Part shown: positions 1 through 6,041 of the stretch, one piece after another
Numbering within the stretch: position 1 is the stretch's first letter
How the letters are laid out: each line of letters begins with the position of its first letter
Assembly (NCBI RefSeq): GCF_959025735.1
Contig: NZ_CAUFJQ010000051.1
Span: 1 to 13,252, forward strand
Direction: 5' to 3'
Length of the DNA stretch: 13,252 nucleotides
DNA from: an uncultured Streptococcus sp.
GTDB taxonomy: Bacteria > Bacillota > Bacilli > Lactobacillales > Streptococcaceae
Program-made: the position numbers and the translations under genes
Notes under the pieces: model-generated
What the model was told of the DNA's origin: nothing
Seen by the model: only the letters and a program-made list of their open reading frames with translations
The model's database searches: none

Positions 1-91
1 GAAGGGCCCGTTCTTGAATAATGTATTTGGAGTAGCGACCAAAGCGCTCTCCCATGATGTCCTCTAAGGACATATTTTGGATATTACTCAT
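1..91 (-). CDS. parC: DNA topoisomerase IV subunit A, N-terminal fragment (cut by window edge)
   Basis: The minus strand from 91 down reads MSNIQNMSLEDIMGERFGRY and then SKYIIQERAL, the characteristic start of streptococcal ParC. ParC is the breakage-rejoining subunit of topoisomerase IV, which works with ParE to decatenate daughter chromosomes. Only about 30 codons are inside the window; the catalytic tyrosine and quinolone-resistance region lie beyond the left edge. The ATG at 91-89 is the family's usual start, but the bases just upstream (ccctttgtatcttat) contain no recognisable Shine-Dalgarno sequence. parE lies 1.2 kb upstream on the same strand with an ANT(6)-like gene between them. Identity is firm from the N-terminal sequence; the exact start is less so. 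Confidence 0.93.
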   Translation of the reverse strand, partial: MSNIQNMSLEDIMGERFGRYSKYIIQERAL

Positions 92-209
92 ATAAGATAC
101 AAAGGGACGTTACGGCTTGCCGAAAATTTCTGTAGAAAAATAGGAAATTGATGCAGGGTTCCATGAACCCAAAGCGATTTATCTTTTTTCCTAGGAAATT
201 AGTCCCGTG

Positions 210-256
210 TTCAGTTACTACAAGTAACTAAACTATCCTTTCTGTAGTTTTAAATA
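210..256 (-). repeat. Direct repeat copy 1 with GTTAC dyad (47 bp)
   Basis: On the minus strand this copy runs from TATTTAAAACTACAGAAAG to a dyad AGTTAC-TTGTA-GTAACT followed by GAA. It aligns with 351-396 with one single-base gap and a handful of mismatches. The dyad arms are conserved in both copies while the 5-base centre differs. That pattern suits a protein-binding dyad or an RNA hairpin more than chance similarity. I do not recognise it as BOX, RUP or another named streptococcal repeat. Confidence 0.65.
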
Positions 257-350
257 CGTTATTAAGTGATGGATCAAGAGTTTCACACAGTATTTAGGGC
301 GTGTTCAACTCCTTTCAAAGAATGTTGAGTAGTCTTTTGTAGAAAGAGGA

Positions 351-396
351 TTCAGTTACATTCTGTAACAAAACCATCTTTCTGTAGTATAAAATA
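351..396 (-). repeat. Direct repeat copy 2 with GTTAC dyad (46 bp)
   Basis: On the minus strand this copy runs from TATTTTATACTACAGAAAG to GTTAC-AGAAT-GTAAC and TGAA. It begins about 7 bases after the stop codon of the ANT(6)-like gene. Shared with copy 1 are the block CTACAGAAAG, the dyad arms GTTAC/GTAAC and the trailing TGAA. The dyad centre is different (AGAAT instead of TTGTA). Confidence 0.65.
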
Positions 397-402
397 GATT
401 CA

Positions 403-1221
403 TTAATGATTCGAAAGTTTCTCTTTAGCATAAGAAATCATTTTCTCTGCTACTTCCTTATCGTAAGTAAACCCCATCTTTTGGGACAATTCTTGCGCTT
501 CACCATCGAATAACTTCATGGTAGCGAATAAGGACTGACCAACCTTCTCTAAACTAGATAGATCAAGAAGTGCTGAGAACTCCTTCTCTTGCTCAGCTGG
601 TAGATACTGGAAGAGGTACTTGTAGTTTTTTCCGATATCGACTGTTCCCCTATCGATTGCTACCTGCCAAGCTAAGAACTTGAGAAGTTCTTGCTGACAA
701 ATGCCATAGAGATGATCAGTCGCATAGATAAGCTGATTTCTTCGAATGGCTTTTACAACATAAGCCGATACCCACCAAAATTCATTGCAGGATGCTGCAA
801 ATTCCTCTTCAGTAGGCGGACAGGTCCAGTAGCGTTTTGGTCTTGGCAAATACGATTCAAACAAACCTTTGTCATCTTTTATAACTTCAAAATTTGCTTC
901 GCTGTCTACCCACTCTTGGATATACTCCTTAGGACAGAGGGTCAAATCGATACGGTTGCCGTCTTCAAAGAGCATGAGGTAAAGACGACGGTGTCCAAGG
1001 ACATTGTGCTGTTCAATCAGCCGTATTCCAAACTGGTCTAGCCAAGATAAATCAGATATCAAGTCCTCCAGATTCTCAACAATATAAACCACATCATAAT
1101 CTTGAAACTCATCTCTTAGAGAGTGGATATCGGATCGCGAACCGGATAAGGCCACTGCTTCCACTTGCAAGGACTCAGCTATCTGCAAAGTCAGATTCAT
1201 CATTTCTGCATCAGTTCTCAT
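403..1221 (-). CDS. ANT(6)/AadE-like aminoglycoside 6-adenylyltransferase family protein
   Basis: The 272-residue product matches the streptomycin adenylyltransferase family (Adenyl_transf), whose characterised members transfer AMP to the 6-hydroxyl of streptomycin. The start MRTDAEMMNL resembles ANT(6)-Ia. The nucleotidyltransferase signature is present: GSR at 27-29, DEFQDYDVVY with the metal-binding pair D41/D43, and a third acidic residue at D92 in RIDLTL. The family motif CNEFWWVSAYVVKA follows mid-protein, and GKNYKYL further on. It is somewhat shorter than the roughly 290-300 residues of acquired ANT(6) enzymes. The start has an AAGGA ribosome binding site six bases upstream. It lies 56 bases behind parE on the same strand with no terminator between, so co-transcription is likely. 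No flanking mobile DNA is visible, which suggests a resident homologue. Whether it confers resistance cannot be judged from sequence. Confidence 0.88.
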   Translation of the reverse strand: MRTDAEMMNLTLQIAESLQVEAVALSGSRSDIHSLRDEFQDYDVVYIVENLEDLISDLSWLDQFGIRLIEQHNVLGHRRLYLMLFEDGNRIDLTLCPKEYIQEWVDSEANFEVIKDDKGLFESYLPRPKRYWTCPPTEEEFAASCNEFWWVSAYVVKAIRRNQLIYATDHLYGICQQELLKFLAWQVAIDRGTVDIGKNYKYLFQYLPAEQEKEFSALLDLSSLEKVGQSLFATMKLFDGEAQELSQKMGFTYDKEVAEKMISYAKEKLSNH

Positions 1222-1277
1222 GTCGATTCCTTACCATTTCTACATCCCAGCTTATTTAATTTATAAGTAGAAAGAAA

Positions 1278-3227
1278 TTAAAAAACTGTATTTTCTTCTA
1301 AGGTAAACTTAACGTTATCTTCAATCCATTGACGACGTGGTGCAGCCTTATCTCCCATAAGGACGGAGACACGGCGTTCTGCACGAGCTAGATCATCAAT
1401 GGTGACACGGATCAAGGTACGGGTCTCTGGATTCATGGTAGTTTCCCAAAGCTGATCCGCATTCATTTCCCCCAACCCTTTGTAACGTTGGAGGGTTGCT
1501 CCACGGCCAAAGGTCCGACGCAACTCCTCTAATTCGCTATCTGTCCAGGCATAAGCCACTTCTTCTTTCTTCCCTTTGCCTTTAGACATCTTGTAAAGAG
1601 GAGGCATGGCGATATAGACACGTCCTGCTTCGACCAAGGGACGCATATAGCGATAGAAGAAAGTTAGGAGCAAGGTCTGAATGTGGGCACCATCTGTATC
1701 CGCATCGGTCATGATAATGATCTTATCGTAGTTGGCATCTTCCACAGAGAAATCTGCCCCAACTCCAGCACCGATGGTGTAGATCATGGTATTGATTTCC
1801 TCGTTCTTGAGAATATCACTCATATTGGCCTTCTCAGTATTGAGAACCTTCCCACGAAGGGGGAGAATCGCTTGGAACTTACGGTCCCGTCCTTGTTTGG
1901 CAGAACCGCCAGCAGAGTCTCCTTCGACTAGATAAAGTTCATTTTTCTTAGGATTTTTAGACTGGGCTGGTGTCAATTTACCAGATAAAAGTCCCTTGTC
2001 TTTTTTGCTCTTCTTGCCATTTCGACTTTCATCCCGCGCTTTACGAGCGGCTTCTCGCGCATCCCGGGCTTTAATAGCCTTACGAATGAGATTAGAAGCC
2101 AATTCCCCATTTTCCATGAGGAAGAAGGTCAATTTATCAGAAACAATGCTATCGACGACTGGACGAGCCAAGGGACTTCCTAATTTGTCTTTGGTTTGTC
2201 CTTCAAACTGCAAATGGGCCTCTGGAACCAGGATCGAAAGAACCGCTGACAAACCTTCACGGTAGTCTGATCCTTCCAAATTCTTGTCTTTTTCTTTGAG
2301 GAGTCCTGTCTTTCTTGCATAGTCGTTCATAGCCTTGGTAATGGCTGTCTTCAGACCCGTCTCATGGGTTCCCCCATCTTTAGTGCGGACATTATTAACG
2401 AAGGACAAGATATTATCTGAGTAACCATCATTGTATTGCATGGCCACTTCTACCTGAAAACCATCTGATTCGCCACTAAAGTAGAGAACAGGTGTCAAGG
2501 TTTCCTTATCTTCATTCAAGTACTCTACGAAATCTTGGACACCATTTTCATAATGAAAGGCCACATGGTTGTCTTCTTCCTTGCGGAGATCGGTCAGCGT
2601 CAGCGTCACATCCTTCAGCAAGAAGGCTGATTCTTTGATTCGCTCAGCAATGGTATTAAATTTGAAATCCGTCGTTGAAAAAATGGTTGGATCTGGCATG
2701 AAGGTGACCTTGGTCCCTGTCTTAGACTTGGGAGCAGAGCCGATCTTTTCGAGGGTTGTAACTGGTTTTCCCCCATCTTCAAAACGTTGCTTGTAGACAG
2801 CTCCATCACGGGTAATTTCTACCTCTAGCCAGCTAGAAAGAGCATTGACGACAGAAGATCCCACTCCGTGAAGACCTCCAGATGTCTTATAGCCTCCTTG
2901 GCCAAACTTCCCTCCGGCGTGGAGGACCGTAAAGATCACCTCAACGGTTGGTTTACCCATAGCATGCATCCCGGTCGGCATTCCACGTCCCTGGTCTTCT
3001 ACTGATAGAGAACCATCTTTATTAATCGTTACATCGATTTGTGATCCAAAGCCAGACAAGGCTTCATCGACCGCATTATCCACGATCTCCCAGACCATGT
3101 GATGCAAGCCATTTCCATCGGTCGATCCGATATACATCCCTGGACGTTTACGGACCGCATCCAACCCTTCTAGTACCTGAATGGCATCGTCATTATAATT
3201 ATTAATATTGATTTCCTTTTTTGCCAC
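1278..3227 (-). CDS. parE: DNA topoisomerase IV subunit B (ATPase subunit)
   Basis: ParE is the ATP-hydrolysing subunit of topoisomerase IV and pairs with ParC. The 649-residue length is normal. The GHKL ATPase domain shows EIVDNAVDEA (47-56), DQGRGMPTG (78-86) and GGLHGVGSSVVNAL (117-130). The QTK loop lysine lies in FEGQTKDKLG (341-350). The TOPRIM domain has EGDSAGGSAKQGR (435-447), PLRGKVLN (456-463) and DADTDGAH (508-515). The quinolone-related positions in EGDSAGG and PLRGK look wild type. ParE is favoured over the paralogue GyrB by the divergent plsY and the nearby parC. The start codon is GTG at 3227-3225, chosen because an ideal AGGAGG (3239-3234) sits six bases upstream and the MAKKEININN start fits the family. 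Confidence 0.97.
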   Translation of the reverse strand: MAKKEININNYNDDAIQVLEGLDAVRKRPGMYIGSTDGNGLHHMVWEIVDNAVDEALSGFGSQIDVTINKDGSLSVEDQGRGMPTGMHAMGKPTVEVIFTVLHAGGKFGQGGYKTSGGLHGVGSSVVNALSSWLEVEITRDGAVYKQRFEDGGKPVTTLEKIGSAPKSKTGTKVTFMPDPTIFSTTDFKFNTIAERIKESAFLLKDVTLTLTDLRKEEDNHVAFHYENGVQDFVEYLNEDKETLTPVLYFSGESDGFQVEVAMQYNDGYSDNILSFVNNVRTKDGGTHETGLKTAITKAMNDYARKTGLLKEKDKNLEGSDYREGLSAVLSILVPEAHLQFEGQTKDKLGSPLARPVVDSIVSDKLTFFLMENGELASNLIRKAIKARDAREAARKARDESRNGKKSKKDKGLLSGKLTPAQSKNPKKNELYLVEGDSAGGSAKQGRDRKFQAILPLRGKVLNTEKANMSDILKNEEINTMIYTIGAGVGADFSVEDANYDKIIIMTDADTDGAHIQTLLLTFFYRYMRPLVEAGRVYIAMPPLYKMSKGKGKKEEVAYAWTDSELEELRRTFGRGATLQRYKGLGEMNADQLWETTMNPETRTLIRVTIDDLARAERRVSVLMGDKAAPRRQWIEDNVKFTLEENTVF

Positions 3228-3256
3228 AAGGAACCTCCTGTTTGTTCATCTTTTCT

Positions 3257-3290
3257 ATATTACAGTTTTTTAGGAAATTTTGCAAAATTT
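3257..3290 (-). promoter_or_regulatory. parE promoter with a 16-bp palindrome across the -35
   Basis: On the minus strand TTGCAA (3285-3280) is followed 17 bases later by TAATAT (3262-3257). Each matches consensus at four of six positions, and the distance leaves an untranslated leader of about 20 bases carrying AGGAGG. The -35 hexamer lies inside a perfect palindrome AAATTTTGCAAAATTT at 3275-3290. A protein bound there would block the promoter. The palindrome resembles the CodY box halves but lacks its central base, so I do not assign it to CodY. Confidence 0.5.
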
Positions 3291-3398
3291 TTTCTCTCTA
3301 TATGGAGATTTCTATATCCCAGTACAAAATGTTGGCTGAGCACTTTCTTCAGATGTCACACTTGAACTCCAGAAATTGCTTTTTCTATCGATGGCTTT

Positions 3399-3414
3399 TT
3401 GATATAATGAGAGT
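3399..3414 (+). promoter_or_regulatory. Extended -10 promoter directly abutting the plsY start
   Basis: TGATATAAT (TG at 3400-3401, TATAAT at 3403-3408) is a perfect extended -10. Only six bases (gagagt) separate it from the plsY ATG at 3415. Transcription normally starts about six to seven bases after the -10, so the message should begin at or next to the A of ATG. There is no good -35 at 17 bases, as is common for extended -10 promoters. The GAGAG run is too close to the ATG to act as a normal Shine-Dalgarno sequence. Confidence 0.7.
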
Positions 3415-4059
3415 ATGATAAAAGAAATAAGTGTTTTAATTTTAGCCTATCTGTTAGGCTCCATTCCTTCGGGATTATGGATTGGGAAAATCTTTTTCCA
3501 TATTAATTTACGGGAACATGGCTCGGGCAATACAGGAACAACCAATACCTTTCGAATTTTAGGGAAGAAAGCTGGGATCATCGTCTTTGCGATTGATTTC
3601 TTGAAAGGAACTTTGGCCGTTCTCCTTCCGACTTTCTTTGGAATTCAGGGGATCTCGCCGATGGTCTTTGGTCTCTTAGCCGTTTTGGGACACACTTTCC
3701 CAATTTTTGCTGGATTCAAGGGTGGAAAAGCAGTGGCGACGAGTGCTGGTGTCTTACTTGGTTTCTCGCCTATCCTGCTTCTCATTTTAGCTGTTTATTT
3801 TGTAGCTAGCCTTTATTTAACCAGTATGATTTCGTTTTCGAGTGTTACCGTTGCGCTACTCGCCATTCTTTCGGTCCTCCTTCTTCCTTTGACTGGATGG
3901 ATCTTGCACAGCTATGATTCACTTTTTACAATCATTGTCTTGGCACTAGCGACCTTGATCATTCTTCGTCACAAGGACAATATCCAACGGATCAAAGAGA
4001 AAAAAGAAAATCTCATCCCTTGGGGAAAGAATATCACCCATCAACAACCAAAAAACTAG
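3415..4059 (+). CDS. plsY: Acyl-phosphate:glycerol-3-phosphate acyltransferase
   Basis: PlsY is the membrane enzyme that transfers an acyl group from acyl-phosphate to the sn-1 position of glycerol-3-phosphate, the first committed step of phospholipid synthesis in Gram-positive bacteria. The 214-residue protein has the family blocks GSIPSGLWIGK (15-25), HGSGNTGTTNTFR (35-47, the glycerol-phosphate binding region, usually GSGNPGATN), GHTFPIFAGFKGGKAVAT (92-109) and a C-terminal LRHKDNIQRI (184-193). Several hydrophobic membrane segments lie between them. The start is fixed: an in-frame TGA lies at 3400-3402, and the GSIPSG block is only 14 residues in. The gene is divergent from parE, as in other streptococci. 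The stop codon is part of the terminator stem. Confidence 0.96.
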   Translation: MIKEISVLILAYLLGSIPSGLWIGKIFFHINLREHGSGNTGTTNTFRILGKKAGIIVFAIDFLKGTLAVLLPTFFGIQGISPMVFGLLAVLGHTFPIFAGFKGGKAVATSAGVLLGFSPILLLILAVYFVASLYLTSMISFSSVTVALLAILSVLLLPLTGWILHSYDSLFTIIVLALATLIILRHKDNIQRIKEKKENLIPWGKNITHQQPKN

Positions 4060-4079
4060 AGCAAGCGCTCTAGTTTTTT
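4050..4079 (+). terminator. Rho-independent terminator of plsY, bidirectional
   Basis: AAAAAACTAGAGC (4050-4062), loop AAGC, then GCTCTAGTTTTTT (4067-4079) form a perfect 13-bp stem with a T run on the plus strand and an A run that serves as a T run on the minus strand. The left arm includes the plsY stop codon TAG. It can also stop minus-strand transcription leaving the glycosyltransferase operon, whose last gene ends at 4142. Confidence 0.9.
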
Positions 4080-4104
4080 ATGTTCATTAAATAGAAGATC
4101 TCTG

Positions 4105-4142
4105 GAAGAAAGCAAATAGGAGTCTCTCCCTCCTCTTTCTTC
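4105..4142 (-). other. Imperfect hairpin immediately after the glycosyltransferase operon
   Basis: On the minus strand GAAGAAAG, starting within the last stop codon of the operon, pairs with CTTTCTTC (4112-4105). An inner AGGAG (4134-4130) pairs with CTCCT (4122-4118). It has no T run, so it is more likely a 3'-end stabilising hairpin than a terminator. The terminator proper is probably the bidirectional stem 30 bases further on. Confidence 0.45.
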
Positions 4143-5425
4143 TATAACTTCACTTTCAGGAGTCTCTCAATTTCTTGATAAAGAATCTTTGTTGGCTGGT
4201 AGGCTTTGCTTTTCTGAGCCAGAGCCTTTAGGTGCGACCAATCTTCCCGAGAAACCAATTCATTAAATAAGCGCAAAACTTCGGAATCTGTCTTTTTACG
4301 AGAAACCAATCCTACTTGGAATAACTCAGCCCGAACCGCATTGTCAAACTGGTCATAGTCCTGGGGCAAAATCAGACTAGGAATCCCCTCTTCGATACAC
4401 CCCATCAAAATCCCAGCACCTGCATGATGAATGGCAAAGTCCATTTGATCCAGAACATCTGAATAAGGGAGGTAATCAAAAATCAGAAGATTATCTGACA
4501 ACACCCGGGGTGGGTGATTCAAACCATTAGGGTCGCCTAGGGTTACGTAAAAGACATAGTCAGGATGTTCTTGGCTCAAAAGCTTTGCCAACTCCACCAT
4601 CCGCTCTTTTTCCCATTTTAAATGAGTGCCACAAGTAACGAGGACCCGCTTTTTAGAACTCGTAAAATACTGTTTCTGTTCTTGAGGAAGTCGATCAAAA
4701 GAGAGACAGCGATAACCAACCCATTTAAGCTGGGACGGAAAATCGTCTCGAAACTCCAACTCTTTCATGCCCAGAGCCAAGATTGAATAGGGAGAATAGA
4801 CCCCTTCTGTCCCATCTTCACGGTAGAGTTTAAAATCCTGTATGGTATCAAGATTCTTCTTAACCAGCGCAAACCCAACTTTCTTTGCCAGACGGATGAC
4901 TTGCCTACCCAGAGCATCTCTCCACTTATAGAAGGTCCCCTGATGCGGTTTCCACCCTCCTAGATATGCAGGGGTAGTCGTGCGACTTTCAATCGCTACT
5001 GGACTTGGAATGGTCGTAATCCAGGGAATGCCCAAACGATCTGCTAAAACTCCAGCAGGAGCGGCTACAAAATCTGCAATAATCAAGTCTGGTTGTCCTT
5101 CAGAGTCCCAAATTCGATTTATCTCGTTGAAAACTTCAGGAATCAGTTTGCTATTAGCCCCTAATTGTTGGTACATGATAAAGAGATTTGCTTGCTTGGC
5201 TGTATTGGCTATATCTTCCATGACTGTCGGACGGTCAGGAAACAAGGCAAGGCAGTCAAAACCAATCTGCTCGACCAATTCCTTTTTCTGAAAACCTGTG
5301 ATGACTCGAACCTGAAAACGAGGATCCTCCAGCAAGGGCTTGACCAAAGTCAAAGTCGGAAATAAATGACCACTAAAGGGGACGCTAATCACATCGATTT
5401 TTATCACTTTGTCTAATCCAGTCAT
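4142..5425 (-). CDS. GT-B fold glycosyltransferase, GT1/MGT family (UDP-glycosyltransferase-like)
   Basis: A 427-residue soluble enzyme predicted to transfer a sugar from a nucleotide sugar to a hydrophobic acceptor. It shows the family's N-terminal PFSGHLFPTL with the presumed catalytic base H20, an acceptor-domain aspartate in PDLIIADF (112-119), and CGTH (265-268) at the start of the second Rossmann domain. The donor-binding signature is HHAGAGILMG (333-342) followed by GIPSLILP and DYDQFDNA (356-363). Relatives include macrolide glycosyltransferases, RhlB of rhamnolipid synthesis and sterol glucosyltransferases. The sugar and acceptor are not predictable from sequence. It is the last gene of a four-gene operon and overlaps the previous gene by 41 bases. 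The ATG at 5425 is supported by AAAGGA seven bases upstream, inside the preceding gene. A GTG at 5407 is a weaker alternative. Confidence 0.88.
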   Translation of the reverse strand: MTGLDKVIKIDVISVPFSGHLFPTLTLVKPLLEDPRFQVRVITGFQKKELVEQIGFDCLALFPDRPTVMEDIANTAKQANLFIMYQQLGANSKLIPEVFNEINRIWDSEGQPDLIIADFVAAPAGVLADRLGIPWITTIPSPVAIESRTTTPAYLGGWKPHQGTFYKWRDALGRQVIRLAKKVGFALVKKNLDTIQDFKLYREDGTEGVYSPYSILALGMKELEFRDDFPSQLKWVGYRCLSFDRLPQEQKQYFTSSKKRVLVTCGTHLKWEKERMVELAKLLSQEHPDYVFYVTLGDPNGLNHPPRVLSDNLLIFDYLPYSDVLDQMDFAIHHAGAGILMGCIEEGIPSLILPQDYDQFDNAVRAELFQVGLVSRKKTDSEVLRLFNELVSREDWSHLKALAQKSKAYQPTKILYQEIERLLKVKL

Positions 5426-6041
5426 AGATGATTCCTTTCACATCTTCTCTGTATTCATAGCTATAATGATTCGTATCCACTTGGATATCCGCTGAATGGC
5501 GGTCCAAAATTCGTGAATAAGGATCTTTTTTGCCTTTGATAACCAATACCTCTATCTCCTTTTGACGTAAAAGAAGCTGGGAAACAGGGCCAAGCGCTAT
5601 CACGCGCAACCTTGGTAAGGATACCTTCTTCCCTACACTTCTTAGCCACTGCGTCAGCATATTAACCCCTGAACTCTTACAAACAAGAACTACTTCCTGC
5701 ACTTCCAGTAAGGGAGACAAGTGTTGTTGTAAGAGTTTTTGAAAGCGAGGGTTCAAAATGGTATGCCAATAATAGATGATATTGGATGCAGAAGCCGCCA
5801 TTAGGGATACTTGAGGAAATTTTATATGTTCAAAATCTTGATTGAAGGGAGAATTACTCTCTACTACTCTATAACCTGATGGACAAATCGCATGGAAGAG
5901 GTCTAGCTGCCCAGCTGTCAGCCTGGCACAAGTGACATCACTGCTCCCACTGAGAAAGAGAACCAAGCGATTAGAGTTTAGCATGGTCTGATCGAGAGAT
6001 AAAGCAGACAAACGGTCTAGATAGGACTTCATCTTACTCAT
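5385..6041 (-). CDS. Small alpha/beta-hydrolase-like protein
   Basis: The 218-residue product has no close relative I can name. The layout is that of an alpha/beta hydrolase: an early hydrophobic strand LVLFLSGSSD (26-35), a nucleophile elbow VVLVCKSSGVNML (117-129) with the presumed Ser123 in CKSSG replacing the usual GxSxG, an acid position D173 in VLVIKGKKDP, and a histidine H192 in DTNHYSYEYR. All three members of a Ser-Asp-His triad are therefore present in the right order. It could hydrolyse or transfer an acyl group, or be a thioesterase. RhlA of rhamnolipid synthesis has the same fold but I see no specific similarity. It starts inside the end of the GT2 gene (8-base overlap) with GGAAAGA upstream, and overlaps the next gene by 41 bases, so translation is probably coupled. 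The assignment rests on motif order only. Confidence 0.7.
   Translation of the reverse strand: MSKMKSYLDRLSALSLDQTMLNSNRLVLFLSGSSDVTCARLTAGQLDLFHAICPSGYRVVESNSPFNQDFEHIKFPQVSLMAASASNIIYYWHTILNPRFQKLLQQHLSPLLEVQEVVLVCKSSGVNMLTQWLRSVGKKVSLPRLRVIALGPVSQLLLRQKEIEVLVIKGKKDPYSRILDRHSADIQVDTNHYSYEYREDVKGIIYDWIRQSDKNRCD

Larger units (their letters stand above)
92..402. other. 311-base gene-free region between parC and the ANT(6)-like gene
   Basis: I find no credible reading frame here on either strand. It contains two direct repeat copies (210-256 and 351-396, listed separately) and a third copy of their core TTTCTGTAG at 127-135. It also has a GGGTTC-CAT-GAACCC hairpin at 156-170, a perfect 12-bp palindrome TTTCCTAGGAAA at 187-198, and a small CGGC-TT-GCCG hairpin at 113-122. 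The region must hold whatever promoter serves parC unless parC is read from parE. No consensus -35/-10 pair stands out, and none of the hairpins has a run of T expected of a terminator on the minus strand. Confidence 0.6.

Noticed and set aside
92..402. BOX or RUP element, or CRISPR repeats, between parC and the ANT(6)-like gene
   Set aside because: The two repeats are only two copies, diverged, about 140 bases apart, and do not match the BOX-A/B/C or RUP sequences I know.
691..1041. Plus-strand open frame opposite the ANT(6)-like gene
   Set aside because: It is wholly antisense to a gene with clear family motifs, has no ribosome binding site or recognisable motif, and looks like a mirror frame.
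403..1221. Reading the ANT(6)-like gene as a recently acquired resistance island
   Set aside because: There is no insertion sequence, integron or plasmid-type sequence on either side, and base composition looks like its neighbours.
3275..3290. Palindrome upstream of parE as a CodY box
   Set aside because: The halves AATTTT/AAAATT fit, but the centre is GC rather than CWG and the spacing is one base short.
3221..3418. 65-codon plus-strand open frame upstream of plsY
   Set aside because: It overlaps the parE promoter and start and ends exactly in the plsY start region. No ribosome binding site or familiar sequence, so I treat it as chance, although it would be translationally adjacent to plsY if real.
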